From positions 1 to 5,400 of the forward strand of contig JAGBWH010000160.1 in the NCBI GenBank assembly GCA_017629925.1: a stretch of DNA of 5,400 nucleotides. Reading direction: 5' to 3'. Below, piece by piece: positions 1-5,361 of this stretch; positions within the stretch are counted from its first letter, which is position 1; every line of letters starts with the position of its first letter. The DNA comes from Clostridia bacterium (GTDB lineage: Bacteria; Bacillota; Clostridia; Oscillospirales; CAG-272). The notes under the pieces were generated by a model, which was not told the DNA's origin, made no database searches, and saw only the letters and a program-made list of their open reading frames with translations. A program made the position numbers and the translations under genes.

Positions 1-243
1 CGGATTTTGCAGTTCTTCTATATGTGTCATTTGACGGCAGGGCGGAAATTTTGCTTTGAGTGTTTTCAAATCTTCTTCTGCCATCTTCTCATAATCGAGA
101 GGGGGGAATGCTTCTGAGGCACCCTCCTCCGGGGGAGAAAACTCGGATGCGCTCTCCTCTGAGGGGATTTCTACTTCTCTCTGGGTTTCCTCTATGTCGT
201 TTGGTGCATTGTCCTCTGTGAAGGTGAGGGTATCATTTTCCAT
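1..243 (-). CDS. Probable phage head scaffolding protein, N-terminal part (runs off left edge)
   Basis: The first 81 residues are visible, starting at an ATG at 243-241 with AAAGGA nine bases upstream; no stop is reached before the window edge. Residues 1-58 are strikingly acidic (20 Asp/Glu against 2 Lys/Arg), Pro/Ser-rich and probably disordered. From about residue 49 the character changes to a more structured segment (LDYEKMAEEDLKTLKAKFP, then MTHIEELQNP). An acidic, low-complexity start followed by a helical part, located after the portal where the capsid gene is expected next, fits a scaffolding protein, which guides procapsid assembly and is then lost. No decisive motif is visible, so this is an inference from composition and gene order. 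It could also be an unrelated minor head protein or a scaffold-protease fusion. The stop of the preceding small gene lies 16 bases upstream. Confidence 0.5.
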   Translation of the reverse strand, partial: MENDTLTFTEDNAPNDIEETQREVEIPSEESASEFSPPEEGASEAFPPLDYEKMAEEDLKTLKAKFPPCRQMTHIEELQNP

Positions 244-259
244 GTAGCGTTATCCTTTC

Positions 260-397
260 TTATTTTTTCTTGTCTCGCAGGTCGCCTTTTCCTACCTGTT
301 TTTGGGAGGAGGGTTCACCTGTTGGTGCAAAGGGGGCTTTGATTTTACCGCCCTTGTTGGTTTGATAAGGGTTTTGCTGAATCTTTTTGGATTTCAT
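260..397 (-). CDS. Small, very basic phage protein (45 aa), unknown function
   Basis: A 45-residue reading frame starts at the ATG at 397-395, with AAAGGA nine bases upstream, and stops with TAA at 262-260. It has 11 Lys and 1 Arg against 3 acidic residues, many Pro, Gly and Gln, and no predicted membrane segment. The C-terminus reads KGDLRDKKK. The frame stays open upstream to about 568, but that part overlaps the preceding gene in another frame and has no ribosome site, so the short form is preferred. It fits neatly in the 25- and 16-base gaps of the head operon, which supports it being real. Its charge suggests contact with DNA or with the acidic protein encoded next, but that is speculation. 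I do not recognise a family. Confidence 0.6.
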   Translation of the reverse strand: MKSKKIQQNPYQTNKGGKIKAPFAPTGEPSSQKQVGKGDLRDKKK

Positions 398-422
398 GCC
401 ATATTTTCCTTTCTTTTTTGTC

Positions 423-1121
423 TTAATTTGAGAAAAAAGGGCCCCAACTCGATAGGTAATCCTGATAGGTAAATTCCTTAAATCCCATGTCTTTGGCATT
501 GTAAAATTCTGCGGCGGCTTCGCCGATTTTTTGGGCTTCCTCAGGGGAAAATCCATACTGCATGGCATACTCTGCCCCTTTTTCTTTGGTCATTCCGTAG
601 GAAATCAAACGATTGATGACCTGTATTCTTAAATCGTCCTTTTGGGTTTGGGCTTGCTTTTGGCTGATGGAGATGGCAAGTTGGGAGATTTTTCTGGCAT
701 CTTCTTCACTCAGCCCTTGCGACAAACTAAATGCATAGGCGTCATCAGGGTCCGTGATGCCTTTTGAGAGCAGGGCGGAGAGGGAAGACTTGCTCGCCGA
801 AAGACGCTGGCTTTCATACGCGCGCAGGTAGTCGGCATAGCCTTTTTGGGTGGCAGAGATTTTAGCCGCCAAAGCTTTATCCCTTGACGATTGCCTTGTG
901 GCAAACGCCAAGCCTGTCAGGTAATCGCTATATCCGCTTTGGGAAAGTCCTTTTTGCGCGAGTGCTTCGCCCAAAAGTCCATATCCGCTTTTGCTTTGGT
1001 GGTAGGTCTGCTCGGCTTGCCTTGTCTCATTTTGATACGTTTCGCTTAACCCTTGCTGTTCTTTGAGCCATTTTGCCAAACTCATTTTGGGAGATAGGGG
1101 GGTGTTTTTAGACGTGCTCAT
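423..1121 (-). CDS. Ala/Ser/Gln-rich phage head-module protein with internal repeats, unknown function
   Basis: This encodes 232 residues from the ATG at 1121-1119. An in-frame ATG immediately upstream (1124-1122) leaves only one base after the AAGGAG at 1131-1126. The second ATG leaves four and shares one base with the portal stop (TGATG), so I prefer it. Numbering from the first ATG, the protein is mostly helical and rich in Ala, Ser, Gln and Tyr, with no signal peptide or membrane segment. Three Y-x-D-Y-L motifs occur (65-69, 96-100, 220-224), the first two preceded by Gly. A duplicated segment is visible at 118-147 and 173-201: L-[LI]-S-x-G-[IM]-T, then Q-x-G-[LF]-S-x-E-[DE]-A-x-K-I. The gene lies directly after the portal and before the probable scaffold, a position for minor head, internal-virion or connector proteins. 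No enzyme motif is visible. I do not recognise a named family. Confidence 0.82.
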   Translation of the reverse strand: MSTSKNTPLSPKMSLAKWLKEQQGLSETYQNETRQAEQTYHQSKSGYGLLGEALAQKGLSQSGYSDYLTGLAFATRQSSRDKALAAKISATQKGYADYLRAYESQRLSASKSSLSALLSKGITDPDDAYAFSLSQGLSEEDARKISQLAISISQKQAQTQKDDLRIQVINRLISYGMTKEKGAEYAMQYGFSPEEAQKIGEAAAEFYNAKDMGFKEFTYQDYLSSWGPFFSN

Positions 1122-2974
1122 CATACTCCTTTCTTTTTGGGAAAACTTGAGATGTCCGGATAAGAGGGGATTTCCTCAGGCTGTGGTAACGGGGGCAAAA
1201 TACCTTGCCCTTGTTGCACAAGAGACTGGAAGTATTCCACATTTTCTCTGGCAAAAGGATAATGCACTCTCTCTTGGTTTTGCCAATAGCGTAGCAATGT
1301 GGCGGGGCTGGTGGGATCTCCTAAAGTGCCTGCTTGCAGATTTTGCAGGTTTCTTTCCCACATCACCTCTCTTTGCCCTTCGATGGTGCCATTTAAGTCC
1401 ACAGAGAAAAGGTAACTATCATCATAGAGATAGGTGTCTGTGTCGGCGTCGTAGGTGAGAAAATCGTAGCGATTAAAGCAAGCATTATGAATGCGCCCGT
1501 TTTCATCTTTATAGGTAATGGCACGAGGCTCGTCTGCATAAGCCAAGTAGAAGGTAAAAATGAGGCGGTCAAGGGCGGCATAGGCGGCGTGTTTCATACG
1601 GCGTTTGGATTCCAGTCGTCCCGCGCTGCGAGAGAGTTGCAGTTCTCGGCTATACCCCGAAAGATTGCTTTGGTCAAGACCGGTGAACACGTCGGAAATG
1701 CCAATCAGCCTTTTGGCATGGTCATATAACCGCTCTGCTTGGGTGATGTCCTTTGAAATATCAGGGGTGGTGTCTACTGTGCCATAGTCGCTGGCACTTT
1801 CCCCCGGTCGCAATTTAATGACCTGACCAAATATTTGGTTAGAGAGGGTGATTTGGGCATCTTCCGGCACAACAGGGGTGATGGCTGAGCGCATCAGTTT
1901 TTGCAAAATGCGACTTTCGACTTTGTTGATTTGCTGTTGGGCAGGGCGGAGAAATTCACAGTCAGATTGACCTAACAGTTGCTTATCGCACGAGGTGTTG
2001 CGGCGAATGACAATGGGGAATTGTTTTGGGGTATAGTAAGGCAATTTGGTGGGTTTCCAAAAACCCCCCTCTTGGTTTTGCGAAAAATTGGGGGTGTTGG
2101 CATTTGCGCAGGATGAAAATGCAGGGATGGTGGTGCCGTCACTCAATGGAATATCCAAAAATGGCGTCTCCCACAGCACATCCTTTGCAAAAACGACGGG
2201 ACGAGCGCAACTGCACAGTTCTGCCCGCGCCTGACATTCTTTGCAGTAGTCGACTTTTCGATGAAAATACCGTTCTTTGTCTTCGAGCACCAAGTCTCCT
2301 GACCAAACGAAACGGCAAATCTCCCCCTCGTCGTCTTTGTAGTAACACACAATGACGGTGACCGTATCGCCTTCGGCGCAAGCCCCGTCCTCTTCTTCCA
2401 CAGAGGCGAGGGTGGTATCGGCTCTTGAGACACCAAAACGGCGGGAGAGTTCTTCGCGGGTAGTGGTAAAGCGCAAAAAACAATACTCCATATCCTCTAT
2501 ATGATAGATATTTGGTTGCGGAAAAAAGTCTCTGGGGGAGAGGCAAGTGAGGCGAATACCCCCTCTTTCTTTGCCTTCCACCAGCGCATCATCCCACTCC
2601 ACAAGCCAAACACTACCGCCTAAAATATAGGTGTAGCGTTCGTCTATGTCGTTTAACTCTTCAAAGGGCAAGCGTTGGCGCAAAGCGGCGCATAGCCGTT
2701 CGGCTGATTTGGCACATCTGTCATTTTTTTCACTATATTGACGGCAATCCACTTTAGGCGCGGGAATAGAGGAATCAATTTGGCTTTCAATGATCTCATA
2801 GGTGATATTATGAACGGTTGAGGCTTCCTCGGAGGAGCCGTCAATTTTTTTGGAGCCCTTGTACTGTTCCTGCCACAGCTCCAGTTGCTCCGTCACATCT
2901 TGTAATTTGTGCCGTGTGTTTTCATATAGATGCTCAAAAAAACCACGGCGGTCAGTGGTGGTATCAATATACAT
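1121..2974 (-). CDS. Phage portal protein
   Basis: This encodes 617 residues, starting at the ATG at 2974-2972 with AAGGAG six bases upstream. Portal proteins form a dodecameric ring at one capsid vertex, through which the terminase pumps DNA and to which the tail attaches. The call rests on its place directly after the large terminase gene, its length, and portal-like features. These are an N-terminal helical segment (10-40) followed by an acidic mixed domain, a long helical segment around 343-362 (PAQQQINKVESRILQKLMR), and a conserved-looking stretch at 424-460 (IGISDVFTG, then SGYSRELQLSRSAGRLESKRRM) leading into a further long helix, as in the stem/crown region of portals. The C-terminus is Pro-rich (593-613). 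One oddity is a cysteine cluster at 244-256 (C-x2-C-x6-C-x-C) that resembles a small zinc-binding knuckle. The protein has about 15 cysteines in all. I cannot place it in a specific portal family by eye. Confidence 0.85.
   Translation of the reverse strand: MYIDTTTDRRGFFEHLYENTRHKLQDVTEQLELWQEQYKGSKKIDGSSEEASTVHNITYEIIESQIDSSIPAPKVDCRQYSEKNDRCAKSAERLCAALRQRLPFEELNDIDERYTYILGGSVWLVEWDDALVEGKERGGIRLTCLSPRDFFPQPNIYHIEDMEYCFLRFTTTREELSRRFGVSRADTTLASVEEEDGACAEGDTVTVIVCYYKDDEGEICRFVWSGDLVLEDKERYFHRKVDYCKECQARAELCSCARPVVFAKDVLWETPFLDIPLSDGTTIPAFSSCANANTPNFSQNQEGGFWKPTKLPYYTPKQFPIVIRRNTSCDKQLLGQSDCEFLRPAQQQINKVESRILQKLMRSAITPVVPEDAQITLSNQIFGQVIKLRPGESASDYGTVDTTPDISKDITQAERLYDHAKRLIGISDVFTGLDQSNLSGYSRELQLSRSAGRLESKRRMKHAAYAALDRLIFTFYLAYADEPRAITYKDENGRIHNACFNRYDFLTYDADTDTYLYDDSYLFSVDLNGTIEGQREVMWERNLQNLQAGTLGDPTSPATLLRYWQNQERVHYPFARENVEYFQSLVQQGQGILPPLPQPEEIPSYPDISSFPKKKGV
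1126..1131 (-). promoter_or_regulatory. Ribosome binding site for the gene after the portal, inside the portal 3' end
   Basis: AAGGAG lies within the last codons of the portal gene (Lys-Lys-Gly-Val-stop). It leaves one base to the first ATG and four to the second, which favours the second (1121-1119). The stop of the portal gene and this start share one base, so reinitiation by the same ribosomes is likely. Confidence 0.6.
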
Positions 2975-2992
2975 CTAAAACTCCTTTTTGTG

Positions 2993-4357
2993 TCATAGCC
3001 CCCACTTTCGACGGAGATATTCTCTCTCTTCGGGACTCGCACCATGGTAATCCTCTTCCATATCGGCAAAACGGAAGGGGGAATGAATGGTTTTGTCCTC
3101 TTTGGGAGTTGGGCGTGCAAAATAAATGGCAAACCCGCGTAGTGCATCGGGGGCATGGGTAATGTCATGTGGCTCTGTTGCCACATCGTTGGGCTTTTGA
3201 GGGTCATATTGCAGGGCAGGAATACACGCAATCAAGCGAGGACAGGTGCGGAAAATATGCAGTCTCGCCTTGCCATTTTGCCCCACGCGGAGCAGTTCTT
3301 TGATGGCCAGCCATCCTGTTTCACGGTCATTTGGCGTTTTGGTAAAACTCACCCCATATTCATGAAACAGCAGGGCTTTGCTACGCCCCGATTCTTGGCT
3401 TCGTTGCCATAAATCAGGAGGGGCTAAGGTGGCGTAAATGTGTTCTCTTTGCGGTGTTCTCGCAAGGATTTCCTCGCAAGCGCGAGAGATGACCATGTTT
3501 TCCTCGCACAATTCTCGATACACATACACATCCCCGTCCGGACTCATGGCAACCCAAAGGCAGGCAAGGCAGTCCAGGCCATAGTCAATGGTGCGGAAAT
3601 GTCGCCAATCAAGAGGAATGGGGAAGGGCTCGCAGGTGTGCAGGGAATAGGAGAATTCCGAAAAGAATTGTCCCTCAAAAATGTTCCAATCTCCGTGTAG
3701 CAATGCCTTTTTTTGGCTGTCGGGGAGCATTTCAAGACGCTCTCGATAATGGGGGTCAGCCTCGCATAGAAATTGATTTTCATGGAGTAAAGCGGGGATA
3801 AACACCCTTTTTGTCCCTGCCTCGGTGGTAAATTCCGTGCCATAGGGAGCAGGATCAATGAAACGGCGCTTTACCCAACTATGCCCCACTCCACCTGGGT
3901 TGGTGGCACTTTTGATTTGCTTGGGATAGTGGTTCGCACCGCGAAGGCGAGACAGCAAATACAGGTATTGAAACTCGGTAAAGTGTGTCAACTCATCAAA
4001 ACGAATGGTATCGTATTCCGCCGATTGGTAGCGAAAAACGTCTCCCTCGCTGGCACAGTAGCCAAAGTCAATGAGAGAACCATTGATAAGTCTACCGGTG
4101 TGGTCAGTAGACCTATACGAAAACAAAGAGGCAGGGTAGACCGACCTTGCCACTCGGATGAGCGACATTTCAAGTTCAGGAAACGTGCGGCGCAAAATCA
4201 GTTGCTTACTTTGGGGGTATTTTAGCCCATACAGCAAGGCATCCATGAGCTGCGCATAGGATTTCCCACCGCCTGCCGCACCGCCGAATAGCACTTCGTC
4301 TGCGGTGGCAGAAAGGAAAGCCAGTTGTTTTTTTGAAGCGGAGAGTTCAAGTTTCAT
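2993..4357 (-). CDS. terL: Phage terminase large subunit (packaging ATPase and nuclease)
   Basis: This encodes 454 residues and is the motor that cuts concatemeric phage DNA and translocates it through the portal. The N-terminal ATPase domain shows a Walker A loop (GGAAGGGKS, 25-33), a probable adenine-contact segment before it (SASKKQLAFL), a Walker B strand ending in Asp121-Glu122 (IRFDELTHF) and the coupling motif SATNPGG (150-156). The C-terminal RNase H-like nuclease domain begins at about 254. Its likely metal-binding acids are Asp258 (TIDYG), Asp315 (PPDLW) and Asp404 (HAPDALRG). Length and motif order are normal for a complete protein of the Terminase_6/Terminase_3 type. The start ATG overlaps the small-subunit stop by four bases (ATGA) and has no clear Shine-Dalgarno sequence, so translation probably depends on coupling to the upstream gene. 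The portal gene follows after 18 bases. Confidence 0.96.
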   Translation of the reverse strand: MKLELSASKKQLAFLSATADEVLFGGAAGGGKSYAQLMDALLYGLKYPQSKQLILRRTFPELEMSLIRVARSVYPASLFSYRSTDHTGRLINGSLIDFGYCASEGDVFRYQSAEYDTIRFDELTHFTEFQYLYLLSRLRGANHYPKQIKSATNPGGVGHSWVKRRFIDPAPYGTEFTTEAGTKRVFIPALLHENQFLCEADPHYRERLEMLPDSQKKALLHGDWNIFEGQFFSEFSYSLHTCEPFPIPLDWRHFRTIDYGLDCLACLWVAMSPDGDVYVYRELCEENMVISRACEEILARTPQREHIYATLAPPDLWQRSQESGRSKALLFHEYGVSFTKTPNDRETGWLAIKELLRVGQNGKARLHIFRTCPRLIACIPALQYDPQKPNDVATEPHDITHAPDALRGFAIYFARPTPKEDKTIHSPFRFADMEEDYHGASPEEREYLRRKWGL

Positions 4358-4677
4358 GAACTTACAGTGATATGCACATCAATGGTCGTATCTGTGAGTG
4401 CCTCAGGCCAAAGTGCATTTGGCTCTGCCAAAAGAAATTTGGCAAAAGTGGCATCGCACAATTTGTTTAGCCCCCAATCAATGAGCTTGTCTTGCAAAAT
4501 GAGCCTTGCTTCATCCAGTGCTTCTCCAAACTCACTATGCGCACGGGCCCATGCGCGTAAAGTGGAAACAGAAACACCAAGCAACGCTGCAAATTTTGCC
4601 AGCGAGGGAGGGCTTGTCGGTTCACTATGCCGAAAGTAATGTACCAGTTGTGCGCAGAATTTGCTTTGATAGTCCAC
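4354..4677 (-). CDS. terS: Phage terminase small subunit (DNA recognition)
   Basis: This encodes 107 residues from a GTG start at 4677-4675, six bases after a perfect AGGAGG. The frame is open to a TTG at 4695, but that would put the ribosome site inside the gene. A helix-turn-helix is visible at about 25-44 (SLAKFAALLGVSVSTLRAWA), followed by the helical segment HSEFGEALDEARLILQDKLID at 47-67. The arrangement, DNA-binding head then oligomerisation helices, is that of small terminase subunits, which form a ring, bind the pac or cos site and regulate the large subunit. The C-terminus (DTTIDVHITVSS) is a short strand-like tail that could contact the large subunit. Its gene overlaps terL by four bases. 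The identification rests on the HTH, size and position and is strong. Confidence 0.88.
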   Translation of the reverse strand: MDYQSKFCAQLVHYFRHSEPTSPPSLAKFAALLGVSVSTLRAWARAHSEFGEALDEARLILQDKLIDWGLNKLCDATFAKFLLAEPNALWPEALTDTTIDVHITVSS

Positions 4678-4683
4678 ATCATA

Positions 4684-4689
4684 CCTCCT
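4684..4689 (-). promoter_or_regulatory. Ribosome binding site deciding the GTG start of terS
   Basis: AGGAGG on the minus strand lies six bases before GTG at 4677. Two ATG codons (4682-4680 and 4679-4677) lie between the site and the GTG but are in another frame, at spacings of only one and four bases, and would give an unrecognisable protein. Only the GTG frame encodes the helix-turn-helix protein. Confidence 0.75.
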
Positions 4690-4703
4690 CTCCAAAAACA
4701 GTA

Positions 4704-4789
4704 CAGACAGAAAAAGGGGCCGTCTTTCACATTGCCGTCTGTGGCTTCGCTATCCACGATAGATAAAGGGCTGTGCTTTTTGCTGTCTG
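4704..4789. other. Leader upstream of terS with inverted and direct repeats; possible packaging or regulatory site
   Basis: The plus strand has CAGACAGAAAAAG at 4704-4716. Its reverse complement returns at 4776-4789 with one inserted base (CTTTTT-G-CTGTCTG). Between the arms are a direct repeat GCCGTCT (4719-4725 and 4734-4740) and a small hairpin CTATC-CAC-GATAG (4750-4762). Such clustered short repeats next to terS are where cos or pac sites are often found, and small terminase subunits bind repeated elements. An RNA leader structure is the alternative. No function can be assigned from sequence alone. Confidence 0.3.
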
Positions 4790-4850
4790 CGAGGATAGTG
4801 TAGCACGAAATTCACTCCAAATTGGGTCATTTGTCACCTGACACGTGACT

Positions 4851-4878
4851 ATTATCCCAATGTATAAAATAAGGTCAG
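4851..4878 (-). promoter_or_regulatory. Candidate sigma-A type promoter for the terminase operon
   Basis: On the minus strand, CTGACC (4878-4873, four of six matches to TTGACA) is followed after 16 bases by GATAAT (4856-4851, five of six matches to TATAAT). Transcription would begin near 4844 and give a leader of about 165 bases before terS. A palindromic CACGTG at 4842-4847, within GTCAC/GTGAC arms (4833-4837 and 4845-4849), sits at the expected start point and could be an operator. This is only a consensus match; a prophage late operon may instead be read from further upstream. Confidence 0.3.
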
Positions 4879-4880
4879 TA

Positions 4881-5080
4881 GCGTGTTCTCCGCTGGAGAA
4901 CACGCAATGAATGGCAACCTTGCGGTTGCATGAATTGAAATCATAGATTTCATGAATTGCCTGCGGCATGAATTGTGCCTTACGGCACATTGGTTGCCAT
5001 TCAATTCATGGAGGAGGCAGAATGCCGACGAGAAATCATGGCAAAGCCAATTCATGATGCGTGAGCATCAATTCATTCAT
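4881..5080. repeat. Hairpin array: variable stem-loops joined by a constant ATGAATT / AATTCAT linker
   Basis: Left half, plus strand: an 11-bp perfect stem (GCGTGTTCTCC, loop GCT, 4881-4905); GCAACC-TTGC-GGTTGC (4914-4929); GAAATC-ATA-GATTTC (4937-4951); GCC-TGC-GGC (4959-4967); GTGCC-TTAC-GGCAC (4975-4988). They are separated by AATGAATG (4906-4913) and then ATGAATT at 4930, 4952 and 4968. Right half: GGCA-GAA-TGCC (5016-5026), TGGC-AAA-GCCA (5039-5049) and TGATGC-GTGA-GCATCA (5055-5070). Here the linkers read AATTCAT or ATTCAT (from 5003, 5049 and 5070), the reverse complement of the left ones. The stems differ in sequence and only the pairing is kept, while the linker sequence is kept. No T-run follows the hairpins, so they are not ordinary intrinsic terminators. 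Confidence 0.75.
4908..5003. repeat. Long-range inverted repeat enclosing the left hairpins
   Basis: TGAATGGCAACC at 4908-4919 is the exact reverse complement of GGTTGCCATTCA at 4992-5003, a 12-bp pair enclosing three small hairpins and the second arm of a fourth. The inner half of the left arm (GCAACC) can instead pair with GGTTGC at 4924-4929. Two mutually exclusive folds are therefore possible: a local hairpin or a multibranched structure. Confidence 0.65.
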
Positions 5081-5098
5081 ATCACGTTCAAGCGGTCG

Positions 5099-5214
5099 GG
5101 GAGGGGCTTGCTCCCGCCGAAATAATCCGAAAATACCAAACCATCGTAGAGGCGATTCACGAATCGCCCGAAACATGATAACCAACCGTGTCTGTTGCAA
5201 CATTCGTAATGTTG
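5099..5214. repeat. Cluster of three further palindromic elements
   Basis: Three stem-loops follow one another: GGGAG/CTCCC (5099-5103 with 5111-5115), GGCGATT-CACG-AATCGCC (5151-5168, seven base pairs) and CAACATT-CGT-AATGTTG (5198-5214, seven base pairs). They lack the ATGAATT linker and so appear to be a different repeat type from the array to the left. GC-rich palindromes such as GGCGATTC/GAATCGCC are familiar as dispersed intergenic repeats in clostridial genomes, from memory and not checked here. Confidence 0.5.
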
Positions 5215-5226
5215 TCCATCTCCGCG

Positions 5227-5331
5227 TGTCATCCTCGAATGGAGCCACCCCACGAGATGCTTCGCTTCGCTCGAGTATGACAAAGGTGGGGCGGCGTAGT
5301 GAAGGATCTCGCGGACGATATACCATAAATG
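5227..5331. repeat. Dispersed intergenic palindromic repeat (TGTCATCCTCGA ... TCGAGTATGACA type)
   Basis: TGTCATCCTCGA (5227-5238) and TCGAGTATGACA (5271-5282) are inverted arms with one mismatch in twelve. The interior holds CGAGATGCTTCGCTTCGCTCG, and the element continues into GGATCTCGCGGACGATATACC (5304-5324). The resemblance to the widespread bacterial TGTCATCCTGAGCGAAGCGA-type repeat, often mistranslated as proteins containing VILERSEAS, is recognised from memory; that peptide is indeed encoded on the minus strand here. No coding function is inferred. Confidence 0.6.
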
Positions 5332-5339
5332 TTTAGTAG

Positions 5340-5361
5340 GGGGCGACGTCCTCGACGCCCC
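5340..5361. repeat. GC-rich imperfect hairpin
   Basis: GGGGCG (5340-5345) pairs with CGCCCC (5356-5361). A one-base mismatch and two further pairs toward the loop would extend the stem. It lies between the dispersed palindromic repeat and the start of the second hairpin array. There is no following T-run on either strand strong enough to call it a terminator, although A5366-A5371 on the plus strand would be a U-run upstream of it on the minus strand. Confidence 0.5.

Noticed and set aside
398..568. Upstream extension of the 45-residue gene to a start at 568
   Set aside because: The extension lies wholly inside the preceding gene in another frame. The ATG at 397 has its own ribosome site, so the extension is a shadow.
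4467..4757. Minus-strand frame overlapping terS that uses the ATG codons right after AGGAGG
   Set aside because: It overlaps the terminase small subunit, whose frame has a clear helix-turn-helix. The alternative product has no recognisable feature and poor spacing to the ribosome site.
4881..4905. Intrinsic terminator at the 11-bp perfect hairpin
   Set aside because: Neither strand has a T-run after the stem (AATGAAT on plus, TACTGACC on minus), so it does not meet the usual pattern.
4727..4990. Minus-strand open frame of 87 codons upstream of terS
   Set aside because: It spans the hairpin array and the candidate promoter, has no good ribosome site and no recognisable domain.
5022..5057. 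Eleven-residue plus-strand frame after GGAGGAGG (MPTRNHGKANS)
   Set aside because: It has a good ribosome-site-like sequence but lies across hairpins and linkers of the repeat array. With no relatives to compare, chance is the simpler explanation.
4881..5080. CRISPR array
   Set aside because: The repeated unit is only 7-8 bases, changes orientation midway, and the segments between are short palindromes and not unique spacers. No cas gene is nearby.
5227..5331. Insertion sequence or MITE
   Set aside because: Inverted arms are present, but no transposase and no flanking target-site duplication was seen. The sequence fits a dispersed palindromic repeat better.
5036..5336. Open frames of about 70-96 codons on both strands, including a minus-strand frame containing VILERSEAS
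   Set aside because: They run through palindromic intergenic repeats, show no domain, and the peptide is a familiar artefact of translating such a repeat.
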